From the NCBI GenBank assembly GCA_013813715.1, contig JACCRF010000175.1, positions 1-55,467 of the forward strand: a stretch of 55,467 bases of DNA, written 5' to 3'. The DNA is from Gemmatimonadaceae bacterium. GTDB taxonomy: Bacteria; Gemmatimonadota; Gemmatimonadetes; Gemmatimonadales; Gemmatimonadaceae. Within the stretch, counting starts at the first letter, position 1; the number at the start of each line of letters is the position of its first letter. Below the pieces are notes generated by a model, which did no database searches, was not told where the DNA came from, and saw only the letters and a list, made by a program, of their open reading frames with translations. This document shows, one piece after another, positions 18,256 to 27,021 of this stretch. The position numbers and the translations under genes are program-made.

Positions 18256-19866
18256 CTACGCGCCCACAGTCTCTGCGGCTTCGAGCGTAGAGGTCGAGTG
18301 CACGCCCCACCACTCCTGTGCGAGCGCGTCGGTCCATGGATGCCTCGCCGAGCACGCGTCGAGCAGTTTCGCCATGCTCACAGCGTCAGGCGGGCGTTGT
18401 GCAGGCTCCTTCGCGAGGCACCGGAGTACGAGATCGTCGAGATCTCGCGGTACGGGATGAGGAGCCTTGCGCGACGGCGGCTCGGGAATGGCCTGGATGT
18501 GCTGAACCATCATCATCATCGGGTTCGGAGCCGTAAAGACATGCCTTCCGGTGAGCAGCCAGTACGTCACGCAACCGAGCGCGTAGACGTCGGCCGGAGG
18601 TCCTACTGGCCCTCCACTCACCGCCTCCGGGGCCATGAATGCCGGCGTGCCGCTGACTGAGCCTTCCGCAGTGAGCGTCATCTGCTTCGCGGGCGCGTCG
18701 GTGCCTTTCTTCACGAGACCGAAGTCGAGCACCTTCACATAGTCGACGGCGAGCCCCATCCGGCATGCGAAGATGTTGGACGGCTTCACGTCGCGGTGCA
18801 CGAGTCCGCGCTGGTGCGCCTCTCCCAGCGAATCGCAGACCTGCCGCATTAGGTGGATGACGCGTTCTGCGGGGAGCGGACCGTGGCGCGTGACGAGCTC
18901 CTGAAGGTCGACTCCGTCGAGCAGCTCCATCACGTAATAAAAAGTCCCGTCTTCGGCGACGCCGTAGTCATAGAGATCTATGGTATGCGGCGAGCGAAGC
19001 GTCGCCGCCGCCTCCGCTTCGCGCCGAAAGCGCTCCACCGCAACGCGCCCGGCGCCGGGTCCGCTTGCTTCGAGCGCGGACGGCGAGATGAGTTTGACCG
19101 CGGCTGGCCGGGCGAGCAGCCGGTGCTTCGCCTTATACACCTCTCCCATTCCACCTTTGCCGAGCAGCTCCTCGAGCTGGTAGCTGCCGAGCTCGCGCGC
19201 TTTGCTTACCTGTCTCGTCAAGGTGCGGATGACATTGGCCGGTACCACGGCAAGGAACGCGCAGATGTATACCGGCAGCACCAGCCAGAGTCGCTCGAAG
19301 AGCGATGGGTTTGTGTCAACTCCGCGCAGCTCGGCGACGACGAGCGCAAGCGGTATGGTCGTGGCGGCAGCGAGCGCGACGAACAGCGTCTTCCGGGGAG
19401 ACGCGGGAGCGATTGACGGATACACGAGGATGATGATGCAGACCCACGACACCGCCCACGGTTCGGTTCGCGGCTGCCATTCGCTGATGAGGGCAACAAT
19501 CACCGCCGTCGCCAGCTCGAAAGCGAGCCCGATATTGATCGCCCGGGTCGGATTGCTCTCGCAGCGACCCACGTATCCGGCGACTGCGAGCGCGAGAACA
19601 AGGCCGATGACCGCGAAGACGCTCTCGGCGGGATTCCAACTCGGCATTGCCGCGGGCGTCGGGAGGATCCGCCTCAATCCCTCGTTCATTACGAGGACGA
19701 AGACCCAGAGCCCGGCGAAGGAAAATGCGGCGACGCGGACACGAGCACGGGCACGGTCGAGGATGTCGGCCGGAAGCGGAGTTCGTCCTCCGGTGAAAAG
19801 TCCGCCACTGCTGTCGCTCGGGGGCGAGGTGGCGGGTACGATCGTGATGTCGGGGTCGGTCTTCAT
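18256..19866 (-). CDS. Serine/threonine protein kinase with N-terminal membrane domain
   Basis: 536 residues from ATG 19866, which has GGATAAG about 6 nt upstream; an in-frame GTG seven codons earlier is the alternative. Residues about 45-215 contain about five or six hydrophobic segments (VRVAAFSFAGLWVFVLVM, VFAVIGLVLALAVAGYVG, LWLVLPVYICAFLAVV). The kinase domain follows (about 225-505): GKGGMGEVYKAKH, Lys in AAVKLI, HRDVKPSN, DFGLVKK and MAPEAVSG. The usual bacterial layout is kinase first and membrane helix after; here it is reversed. It would signal at the inner membrane through Ser/Thr phosphorylation, with the membrane part as possible sensor. Convergent with the metalloprotease gene and downstream of the L,D-transpeptidase gene on the same strand, 89 nt away. 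Confidence 0.93.
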   Translation of the reverse strand: MKTDPDITIVPATSPPSDSSGGLFTGGRTPLPADILDRARARVRVAAFSFAGLWVFVLVMNEGLRRILPTPAAMPSWNPAESVFAVIGLVLALAVAGYVGRCESNPTRAINIGLAFELATAVIVALISEWQPRTEPWAVSWVCIIILVYPSIAPASPRKTLFVALAAATTIPLALVVAELRGVDTNPSLFERLWLVLPVYICAFLAVVPANVIRTLTRQVSKARELGSYQLEELLGKGGMGEVYKAKHRLLARPAAVKLISPSALEASGPGAGRVAVERFRREAEAAATLRSPHTIDLYDYGVAEDGTFYYVMELLDGVDLQELVTRHGPLPAERVIHLMRQVCDSLGEAHQRGLVHRDVKPSNIFACRMGLAVDYVKVLDFGLVKKGTDAPAKQMTLTAEGSVSGTPAFMAPEAVSGGPVGPPADVYALGCVTYWLLTGRHVFTAPNPMMMMVQHIQAIPEPPSRKAPHPVPRDLDDLVLRCLAKEPAQRPPDAVSMAKLLDACSARHPWTDALAQEWWGVHSTSTLEAAETVGA

Positions 19867-19955
19867 ATCAAGCTTATCCGGGTACACTCAATGCTAAGCA
19901 TGGCGGAGAATGACGGCAAAGAGTCGCCCTGTTCCTCGTTCGCCGGTGAAAGACC

Positions 19956-21695
19956 TTACCGCGCTGCGATTCTCCTCAGCGCCTGCACCGCCTGCACCGT
20001 TTCGGGGTTAGGAAGCGCACCCTTGAACACCGCCTGGACGAGCCGGTCGTCGCGGTCGTAGAGATCGTTTCCGAACCAGAGCTGGCCGTCCCGAATGTAT
20101 GCTGTTCCATAGGTGATGTAGACGGGCAGCTTTTTCGGCAGGTTCACCCTCCTGTCGTTCGGACCCTGCCGCATCTGCTGCTCGACTTCTGCCGCGTCCC
20201 AGCCAAGTACCCACTGCGCGAGCTGATTGGGTTTCTCGAGGCGAATGCAGCCATGGCTGAACGCGCGCACGTCCTTCTCGAACAGATTGTCCTGCGGCGT
20301 GTCGTGCAGGTAGATGTTGAAATCATTCGGGAAGATGAACTTCACGAGTCCGAGCGAATTCTTGTCGCCTGGCTTCTGCCTGATGCGCCGCTGCCCGTTC
20401 TCCGACCAGAACTCGTAGTCGTTGGCTTCCATGTATCCGGGATTCGACGCGAACTTGGGGAAAAGCTCCTTCTCGGCGATATCCGGTGTCACGTTCCAGT
20501 ATGGTCTGAATACGACGTATTCCATCGAATCCGAGAAGACCGGGGTAATGCGGTCCTCGTATTCCTGGCCGACGATGACCTTCATGTCGAGCGCCTTTTT
20601 TCCGCCGTCGAAGGCTTCGAGCCGGAATCCGGGGACGTTGACGATGACGTATCGCGATCCGAAGCTGCGGGGGAGCCAGCGAAGGCGCTCGAGGTTGGCG
20701 GCGATCTGGGCCGTCCGGTAAACGGCCGATTGATTCAGAGATTCCAGAGTTTCGCCACCGAGCGCGCTGTCGACGACGATTCCGTGCCGCGCCTGATACA
20801 GCGCAACAGCGGCCGCGAGGCCTCCGTCGTAGACACTCGATGCTGCCGTCCGGCTCCGCGACTGGCTTGCTGGCTTCACTGCCGCGGTCGACGTCTGCCG
20901 GGGGACAATCCCTTCCATCGTAAGGCGGTTGCGGAGTGCGGTTAGGCGTGCTGGACTGTCCGAATCGCCGGTCTTGAGCGCCTTGCCCTCCGGAATTCCG
21001 GCCCACCCGCCCTTTGCGACGATGCCCTGAAAGCGGTTGAGCTCGCGGCGAAGGCCGAGGTAGCCCTCGTCCTGGGGGCGCATGGATGCCATCGCCTTCT
21101 CGATGGCGGGCGTTCGGAGTCCGCGGGCGAGCGCGCTGTCGACGTTTTCCTCCTGCGGGTCAATGTGCCAGCTCTGCGCGACCGTTTTCGGGTTCACCTG
21201 GCCGGTGAGATAGTCCTCGCCCAGGGCGGCGAAGGATGCGGTGAGAATCAGGTCTGCATCGGCGAGTTGTTCTGCCGTGGGTCTATCGCTCTCCTGAACC
21301 GTGCTGATAGCGGTGGCGAGCGCGCCGACGGGATACGCGTCCATTCGCATTCCGTCCTGCTCCGCCTGAAGCACGGCAGTGGCGAGCGCGAACGTGCGGT
21401 CATTGTGGAATCCGTCATCGGACAGCCATAGGGGATTGTTGCCGTAGAGCTTGTAGAGCCGCTTCGTGTGGCCCCACTGGTCATCGTCGATCTTCGCCAG
21501 AGGCTCGGAAGCGAGGCGTTTGCGCATCGCGGTTTCAATCGCGGTGGCGGGCACGCCTTTGACGGAAGTGAGCTTCGCCGGCGACCAGTTGGAATCTTCG
21601 CCGCCGCCGTTCGCGCTATCGGCGGGTTTGCCCGAAGAGCAGGATACTGTGAGAATCGCGGCGATTGCGATCGCTGCCGGCCTTGAAAGCTGCAT
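19956..21695 (-). CDS. L,D-transpeptidase (YkuD/YcbB type) lipoprotein
   Basis: 579 residues, with AAGGGA 5 nt before the ATG. The lipoprotein signal ends ILTVSC. After a helical region and a peptidoglycan-binding-like segment (about 270-320, SVYDGGLAAAVALYQARHG) comes the YkuD domain (about 355-520). Its catalytic motif SHGCIRLEKP has nucleophile Cys483, preceded by the conserved HDTP His. The overall layout and length resemble E. coli YcbB/LdtD, which makes 3-3 cross-links in peptidoglycan. It acts in the periplasm, anchored by lipid. Carbapenem-type sensitivity is a family trait. The membrane kinase gene follows 89 nt downstream on the same strand; the divergent neighbour is a broken serine hydrolase. 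Confidence 0.93.
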   Translation of the reverse strand: MQLSRPAAIAIAAILTVSCSSGKPADSANGGGEDSNWSPAKLTSVKGVPATAIETAMRKRLASEPLAKIDDDQWGHTKRLYKLYGNNPLWLSDDGFHNDRTFALATAVLQAEQDGMRMDAYPVGALATAISTVQESDRPTAEQLADADLILTASFAALGEDYLTGQVNPKTVAQSWHIDPQEENVDSALARGLRTPAIEKAMASMRPQDEGYLGLRRELNRFQGIVAKGGWAGIPEGKALKTGDSDSPARLTALRNRLTMEGIVPRQTSTAAVKPASQSRSRTAASSVYDGGLAAAVALYQARHGIVVDSALGGETLESLNQSAVYRTAQIAANLERLRWLPRSFGSRYVIVNVPGFRLEAFDGGKKALDMKVIVGQEYEDRITPVFSDSMEYVVFRPYWNVTPDIAEKELFPKFASNPGYMEANDYEFWSENGQRRIRQKPGDKNSLGLVKFIFPNDFNIYLHDTPQDNLFEKDVRAFSHGCIRLEKPNQLAQWVLGWDAAEVEQQMRQGPNDRRVNLPKKLPVYITYGTAYIRDGQLWFGNDLYDRDDRLVQAVFKGALPNPETVQAVQALRRIAAR

Positions 21696-21849
21696 GGCGT
21701 CCCTTGGATGCGTTCAGGTAGTGATACCCAGGGGATGGAGCGGGGATTCCTCAGAAGGCCAGAAGCGGGCCATTGCAACTCGCCGCGCCGTAACGGCGAC
21801 CCATGAGGAAGACCACTTGCCCCTTACGACCCGAACCGGAGTCCGATCG

Positions 21850-22522
21850 ATGCGTCTATCTGCAGTAATTCTGCTTTCCCTGTTGACGGCCGCATCAGCC
21901 GCCGGTGCCCAGGACCTCGGCGTCCGCGCTGACTCGGTCATGCGTATGGCCGAGTAAAACGGATTCAGCGGCGTCGCAAGAATCGAAAAAAATGGAGTCG
22001 TTCTGCTCGAGAAAGGATACGGTCTCGCAAACCGTGCTTATGAAGCACGAGGCGGGGTTCCCACTCGGGCTGGGCGGCGACTTCGAGACGGTGACGCGCG
22101 ACCAGCTCATCGCAAACGCGATGCGCTTCAAGCTGCTCTTCCAACCCGGTGCGCGGGTGAGTTACTCGAATACCGGGTACGCGCAGCTGGCGGCGATCAT
22201 CGAAACGGTGACCGGCAAGAGCTACGACAAGTACGTCCGCGACAACATCCTCATTCCGCTCGGGCTCACGCGCACCGGCTTCCATTTGCCGAACTTCGAC
22301 CGACGACAACTTGCCGGATACAGCACTGGCGGCAAAGACGCCGGCACGATGTTATCGAAGCCGCACGGCTCTGACGGCCCATGGTGGAACCTGCGCGGTA
22401 ACGGAGGAATGCTGTCGACAGTCGCCGACATGCACGCGTTCTACAAGGCGCTCTTCGAGACCGACAATCAGGAGGCTCGGCGTCCAGGTAGGCGGGAGCG
22501 ACGGGTAGGCCCGACCAGCTGA
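21850..22522 (+). pseudogene. Decayed serine hydrolase (beta-lactamase-related family)
   Basis: The ATG at 21850 starts a signal peptide (LSVILL-type, ending AAGAQ) and 35 codons, then hits TAA at 21955-21957. Past the stop the same frame reads NGFSGVARIEKNGVVLLEKG and YGLANRA, a typical start of the penicillin-binding/beta-lactamase-like hydrolases. Near 22045-22050 the reading moves to the next frame (HEAGFPLGLGGDFETVT). The segment that should hold the catalytic SxxK is missing, so a deletion and frameshift lie there. YSN (in SYSNTGYAQL) and the GNGGMLSTVADMHAFYKAL region remain. After about 22475 the family resemblance fades and the C-terminal third is absent. Three independent lesions make this a genuine pseudogene rather than a read error. 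Confidence 0.85.
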
Positions 22523-22606
22523 GTGGCGCAGGCAACGCGGGCGCGGCCGAGTAGCTTCGCGAGGGCCGCGGCGCGCATCTAAACGCGCACGAGGCGGGGA
22601 GTTGAG

Positions 22607-22644
22607 GCCGGTGGCTGGCGAGCGCGAGCTTGACAGCCACCGGC
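22607..22644 (-). terminator. Strong hairpin downstream of the histone-like gene
   Basis: GCCGGTGGCTG (22607-22617) and CAGCCACCGGC (22634-22644) are a perfect 11-bp inverted repeat with a 16-nt loop, starting 9 nt past the minus-strand stop. No T-run follows on the minus strand, so it may stabilise the 3' end rather than terminate by itself. Confidence 0.5.
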
Positions 22645-22652
22645 GCGTTCGA

Positions 22653-23219
22653 TCAGTCGATCTCTCCCGGCTTCGGCGGTGGTTTTGGCGGCGGCTCGGG
22701 AGTCCCTTCACCGCGGTCGGCGGCCAGCGCTTCATCCCAGCCGCCCATGCCGCTGCTCATCGACTCGTAGCTGCGGTTGACGATGGCTGGGCTTGGCGGT
22801 GGTGGCGGGGGCGGTGGCGTGCTCTCCTTCCTGCGCCTCACGGTGGTACGTACCGGCGGCGGAGAGGGCGGCTCCGGTGTGACCTCCATCCGCGTCCGCC
22901 TGCGCGTGACGGCCCTCGAACCCGTTCGCGCCGGAGATTTTCGAGCCGGTGCTTTCCGCGCGGAAGACTTCTTCATCGCGGTTCGCCGCCCGGTCGACTT
23001 GCGACTTGCGATCCGTTTTCTAGCCGTTGCCTTCCGTGCTATGGTCTTCCGTCCTGTTGTCTTCCTTCCTGCCGACTTGCGGCTTGCCGACTTGCGCGGA
23101 GCAGCCTTGCGCCCCGGCTTCCGCGCCGCCGTCTTACGTCCAATCGTCTTTCGCTTGGTTGCCTTTCTGCCCATCGGCTTTCGCACCGTCTTCCTTCGTG
23201 CTCCCTTTTTTGCCGCCAT
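22653..23219 (-). CDS. Histone H1-like, Lys/Arg/Ala-rich DNA-binding protein with proline-rich tail
   Basis: 188 residues from ATG 23219, chosen because GAGGAG lies 6-7 nt upstream; upstream in-frame ATGs have no such site. Residues 1-110 are almost only Lys, Arg, Ala, Thr, Ser and Gly in short repeats (RKTxxRK, RKSASRKSAGRKT), like eukaryotic H1 tails, chlamydial Hc2 and Pseudomonas AlgP. Residues about 111-150 are Pro-rich with PPPPPPPP. The acidic end (about 150-188, SSGMGGWDEALAADRGEGT then PPKPPPKPGEID) is unusual for this class. It probably coats or compacts DNA, with the Pro-rich and acidic tail available for protein contacts. It is monocistronic with a strong hairpin after it. Function is inferred from composition only. 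Confidence 0.75.
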   Translation of the reverse strand: MAAKKGARRKTVRKPMGRKATKRKTIGRKTAARKPGRKAAPRKSASRKSAGRKTTGRKTIARKATARKRIASRKSTGRRTAMKKSSARKAPARKSPARTGSRAVTRRRTRMEVTPEPPSPPPVRTTVRRRKESTPPPPPPPPSPAIVNRSYESMSSGMGGWDEALAADRGEGTPEPPPKPPPKPGEID

Positions 23220-23610
23220 AGCGAGATCTCCTCTCGAAGAAGGGATTCTACTGTCCTGCGACCATCTGGCCGCCGCGGAGTGCGGCGAGCCTGCTCCTGA
23301 ACCCTGCCGCTCCATCGGCATCCGCCAGTGCCGTTGCCGCGCTGGCTCGAAGCTCCGGACTGGCGGGAAGATACAATAGATATACCGCAAGCCAGGCGGA
23401 ATCGAAAACGTTCGCGACCCGTGTAACGGTCGTCCACAACTCCGGTGAGCGCCAGCGCTCTCGGCCTCGTCCTCTCGTCGTTTACAAAACATTGACAACA
23501 CTCTGCGCAAACCCGGACAACGCATCCGCGCGTGCAGAGTTATCAATGACCGATTGAGTTTCGCAGAACCAAACCATTTCCGGCGATTTCGCGTCCAAGA
23601 TATAGCCGCC
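23220..23610. other. Divergent intergenic region, 390 nt
   Basis: It should hold promoters for the histone-like gene (minus) and the DUF5916 gene (plus). TTGACA at 23492-23497 is a good -35 hexamer on the plus strand, but the hexamer 17 nt later (GGACAA) is a poor -10. ACTCTGC (23500-23506) and GCAGAGT (23534-23540) form an inverted repeat over that region, a possible operator. In-frame coding upstream of both genes lacks family resemblance. Confidence 0.35.
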
Positions 23611-26382
23611 ATGCCAAACGGTCCGTCTTGCAAGGACGCGTCGAACCCACAACGCCTACTTCGAATGTGCATCTCATCGGGTCCCCGACTCTCAGCCGCG
23701 ATCACCTTCATCGTCACGAGCGCCTTCTTCACAGTGAATGCTCCTCCAGCTGAAGCACAAACAAGCGCGGGGGGCGTTCACCCTACGAGTCCTCCGGTTG
23801 TCGGAGCGGCGCGGCTCACGTCCACTGTGACGATTGACGGGAAGCTCAACGAGGAGGTGTGGCGCACGCCGAACCCCGCGACCGGTTTCCGCCAGTCGCA
23901 ACCGGACGAGGGGAAGGACGCCACGCAGAAGACCGAGGTGCGCTTCGCGTACGACGACGAGGCGATCTACGTCGGTGCGCGTATGTTCGACGACAAGGGC
24001 GCCGCCGGAGTGAGGAGCCGGCTGATGCGCCGCGATGCCATGACGGAGAGCGACAGCGACATTCTTCAGATCGTTTTCGACAGCTACCACTCGCACAACT
24101 CGAGCTATTTCTTCTGGGTGAATCCGGCCGGCTCGAAGCGGGACGGCACCGGCGATCCGACGTGGGATCCGGTCTGGGAAACGGCAACGAACATCGACTC
24201 GCTGGGGTGGTCCGCCGAGCTGCGCATTCCGCTCAATCAGCTCAACTTCTCGCGCGCTGCTGACCAGACCTGGGGGGTTCAGATTCTTCGCTTTGTGCAC
24301 CGTCTCAACGAGCGGTCGCACTTCTCGTGGTGGGGCAACAACGAATCAGGCGGCCCCCAGCGCTACGGCCACCTCGAGGGTATCAGGATAACGGAGCGGC
24401 CGCGCGGTATGGAAATCGTTCCGTACACCGTTGCCCGCGCGCGCTACGTTCGGCCAGCCGATCCAACCAACCCCTTCACGAAAGACAACGACCGCGACTA
24501 CCGCATCGGCGGCGATCTCAAGTACCGGCTGACGTCGAACCTGACGCTCAACGCCGCCGTCAACCCTGACTTCGGCCAGGTGGAGGTGGATCCGGCAGTC
24601 GTGAATCTCTCGGCGTTCGAGACATTCTTTCAGGAGCGGCGACCGTTCTTCATCGAGAATCAAAGCAACTTCGGGTTCGGAAGCTTCAACTGCTATTTCT
24701 GCAGCAACGTCTCGAACCTTCAGATGTTCTACACCCGTCGAATCGGCCGCTCGCCGCAGCTCTTTCCGGCGGGCACATACGTCGACCAGCCCGAAAACGC
24801 GACGATTCTCGCGGCGGCCAAAATCACCGGGCGGACTGCGAACAACTATCTTGTGGGAGTGCTCGACGCGGTGACGCGGCGCGAGAACGCCAGCGTCATC
24901 GTCCAGAATCCGAGCGGCAGGGATCAGTTCGAGCGCGAGGTCGAGCCGCTCACCAATTACTTCGTTTTCCGTCCGCGGAAGGAATTCCAGGGCGGCGCCT
25001 ATTCGTTAGGCGGCATCGTCACGGCGGTTGACCGGTTCACGGACGATTCTCTCGCACTGTTCCGGCTGCCCAAGAACGCGCGCAGCGTCGGTCTGGACTG
25101 GTTCGCCTCGCGCGACAACCGGACCTACAGCTTCATGGGTCAGCTCGCCTTGTCAGACATCCAAGGCTCGGCCACTTCCATTGACAGACTTCAGCGCTCG
25201 AGCGCGCGGTACTTCCAGCGGCCGGACAGGGAGAACGGTGACAACGGCTTCTTCTCCGACAGGTACGATCCGACCGCTGACAATCTGCGCGGGTACGCCG
25301 GATACGCTCGCGTGGCGAAGGATGCCGGAGTCTGGCTTTGGGAGTCGATGATCAACTATCGGAGCCCCGGCTTCGAGGTCAACGACATCTCGTTCCTCAG
25401 CAAATCCGATTTCGTCTGGATGAACACGAACGTCGCGCGGTCAATCGTGAAGCCCGGGCCCATCTACCGGAACTACTTCGCCGTACTGAGCGCGCAGCAG
25501 GAGCTGAACTACGACGGCTACCTCACCGACCGCCAGTTTGCTGCCGGCATTTTCGGCCAGCTCAGGAATTTCTGGCAGGCAAACGCGTTCGTGATCCGCA
25601 CTCCCGAGAGCTACGATGACCGTGCGACCCGCGGCGGGCCGCAGGTGAAGCGCTACGGTTACCGGTACTACCAGACATTCATTGCGACCGACGCGCGAAA
25701 AAAAATCTCCTTTTCGATAAACCCGAGCTATACAGCGCGCGAGCACGAGGCCGACAATTACAACATCAACCTGAGCGCGACTTACAAGCCGTCGTCAAAC
25801 GTCCAGCTGTCCCTCGGACCTTCATTCAACAAGACATGGAGCGCCGCCCAGTTCGTCACTTCTGGCCCCGATTCGACGAACACTGCATTCTTCGGACGGC
25901 AGTACGTGTTCGCCGGCCTCGAGCAGCGGTCGCTGTCCATGAACACCCGGGCGAACGTCACGTTCACACCCAACCTGACGCTCGAGGTGTTCGCCCAGCC
26001 GCTGATCGCGAGCGGCGATTACGTCAAGTTCCGTACTTTCGTCGCGCCGAACCAGTCGGCGCTTCATGACCTGACGCCGAGCGAGATAACGTCGACCGGT
26101 GAGGGCGGCTCGAAGGTCTACACGGTTGACCGTGACGGAGCCGGCCCGGCGCAACCGCTTTCGTTCGGAAATCCCAACTTCAACTTCCGGTCGCTCCGCG
26201 GAAACGCGGTGATGCGGTGGGAATACCGCCCCGGCTCCACGCTGTTCTTCGTGTGGCAGCAGAACCGGTCGCAGACTGTGCCATTCGGCAACTTTGATTT
26301 CTCCCGTGACCGGCAGGCGCTATTCTCGGCGCATCCCGACAACATCTTCCTCGTCAAGGCAACTTACTGGCTGGCCTTCTAG
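23611..26382 (+). CDS. DUF5916 family outer-membrane protein with CBM9-like domain
   Basis: 923 residues from ATG 23611; an ATG at 23665 would also keep the signal peptide (LSAAITFIVTSAFFT, cleavage near AEAQ), and neither has a good ribosome binding site. Residues about 60-230 form the CBM9-like carbohydrate-binding fold: TSTVTIDGKLNEEVW, AYDDEAIYVGARMFD, GWSAELRIPLNQL. The rest is DUF5916 (about 260-923), predicted as a large beta barrel, with the conserved NPDFGQVEVDP and FFQERRPFFIENQ stretches and a C-terminal TYWLAF ending in Phe, the sorting signal for outer-membrane barrels. The family is common in Gemmatimonadota and Bacteroidota and its substrate is not established; surface binding or uptake of a sugar polymer is a guess. 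Monocistronic, followed by a palindromic repeat. Confidence 0.92.
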   Translation: MPNGPSCKDASNPQRLLRMCISSGPRLSAAITFIVTSAFFTVNAPPAEAQTSAGGVHPTSPPVVGAARLTSTVTIDGKLNEEVWRTPNPATGFRQSQPDEGKDATQKTEVRFAYDDEAIYVGARMFDDKGAAGVRSRLMRRDAMTESDSDILQIVFDSYHSHNSSYFFWVNPAGSKRDGTGDPTWDPVWETATNIDSLGWSAELRIPLNQLNFSRAADQTWGVQILRFVHRLNERSHFSWWGNNESGGPQRYGHLEGIRITERPRGMEIVPYTVARARYVRPADPTNPFTKDNDRDYRIGGDLKYRLTSNLTLNAAVNPDFGQVEVDPAVVNLSAFETFFQERRPFFIENQSNFGFGSFNCYFCSNVSNLQMFYTRRIGRSPQLFPAGTYVDQPENATILAAAKITGRTANNYLVGVLDAVTRRENASVIVQNPSGRDQFEREVEPLTNYFVFRPRKEFQGGAYSLGGIVTAVDRFTDDSLALFRLPKNARSVGLDWFASRDNRTYSFMGQLALSDIQGSATSIDRLQRSSARYFQRPDRENGDNGFFSDRYDPTADNLRGYAGYARVAKDAGVWLWESMINYRSPGFEVNDISFLSKSDFVWMNTNVARSIVKPGPIYRNYFAVLSAQQELNYDGYLTDRQFAAGIFGQLRNFWQANAFVIRTPESYDDRATRGGPQVKRYGYRYYQTFIATDARKKISFSINPSYTAREHEADNYNINLSATYKPSSNVQLSLGPSFNKTWSAAQFVTSGPDSTNTAFFGRQYVFAGLEQRSLSMNTRANVTFTPNLTLEVFAQPLIASGDYVKFRTFVAPNQSALHDLTPSEITSTGEGGSKVYTVDRDGAGPAQPLSFGNPNFNFRSLRGNAVMRWEYRPGSTLFFVWQQNRSQTVPFGNFDFSRDRQALFSAHPDNIFLVKATYWLAF

Positions 26383-26402
26383 GCGCTGGAACGGACCACG
26401 AA

Positions 26403-26529
26403 GGGAAAACGATCTGGCGGATTGAACGGATCAGGGCCGGGAACGGATGGATGGGCAAAGACAGAATGGGGGGGTGCCGAACCCCCATCAAGACGTTCCG
26501 GATCTGATCCTTTCCCATCCGTTTGATCG
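26403..26529. repeat. Palindromic intergenic repeat, copy 1
   Basis: The left arm (26403-26438, with CGATCTGGCGGAT, ACGGAT and AGGG) matches in inverted form the right arm (26496-26529, read on the minus strand as CGATCAAACGGATGGGAAAG). Between them sits a hairpin ATGGGGG/CCCCCAT (26466-26472 and 26482-26488). The left arm closely matches both arms of the element at 38788-38938. It lies between the convergent DUF5916 and zinc-ribbon genes. Confidence 0.75.
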
Positions 26530-26645
26530 TTCTTACAAAAAAACTGCCCGCGACACGGATGTTCTCGCATCGCGGGCTGGGTCTGGCCGCCCCCACAGCG
26601 CCAGACTTGAATCTGCTCCGTGCTATTCCGGTTCTCCCTCTTCTC

Positions 26646-26864
26646 CTACTTCCAGGAGCCGAGTTCCCGCAGCTGCGCGATCGACTGTCGCGGCAGGGAA
26701 ATCATCGAATCGCATTCCCCGCAGACTGCGACCAGGATTTTCGAGAACGTCACGCGGGAACGGTTCAACCGAATATCTCTGCTCTCATAGCGGGTTCTGA
26801 CCTGCTTGCCGCAAACCGTGCATGTAGTCGACGCTACATCGCCTTCGTGCCATGGTGCCTGCAT
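26646..26864 (-). CDS. Small zinc-ribbon protein
   Basis: 72 residues from ATG 26864, chosen because GAGAGG lies about 6 nt upstream; an ATG at 26921 would add 19 residues but has no such site. CTVC near residue 15 and CGEC near residue 46 form a four-Cys zinc ribbon. Between them is RDIRLNRSRVTFSKILVAV, beta-strand-like, and after it ISLPRQSIAQLRELG, a likely helix. The spacing recalls the N-terminal zinc fingers of YgiT/MqsA-type proteins, but there is no helix-turn-helix domain and no toxin gene next to it. It could be a small regulator or protein-interaction module; function unknown. Confidence 0.7.
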   Translation of the reverse strand: MQAPWHEGDVASTTCTVCGKQVRTRYESRDIRLNRSRVTFSKILVAVCGECDSMISLPRQSIAQLRELGSWK

Positions 26865-27021
26865 GTTGCCTCTCTTGTTTGAACGAGCGATTTGTGTATC
26901 AGGTATCTGCTCGTTGGACATGCATGCACTACGGAAAGTTCGTCGCTTTGTGTCCGATTCGGCCAATCTTACGAACTTCGTACACCCCGGCGACACGTAC
27001 CAGACGTCAGCTCGCCGGCGA

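Noticed and set aside
23492-23520. TTGACA as part of a complete sigma-70 promoter
   Set aside because: The -35 hexamer is good but no acceptable -10 lies 16-18 nt downstream.
26646-26864. Reading the zinc-ribbon protein as an MqsA/YgiT antitoxin
   Set aside because: There is no toxin gene next to it and no helix-turn-helix after the ribbon, so only the general zinc-ribbon call is kept.
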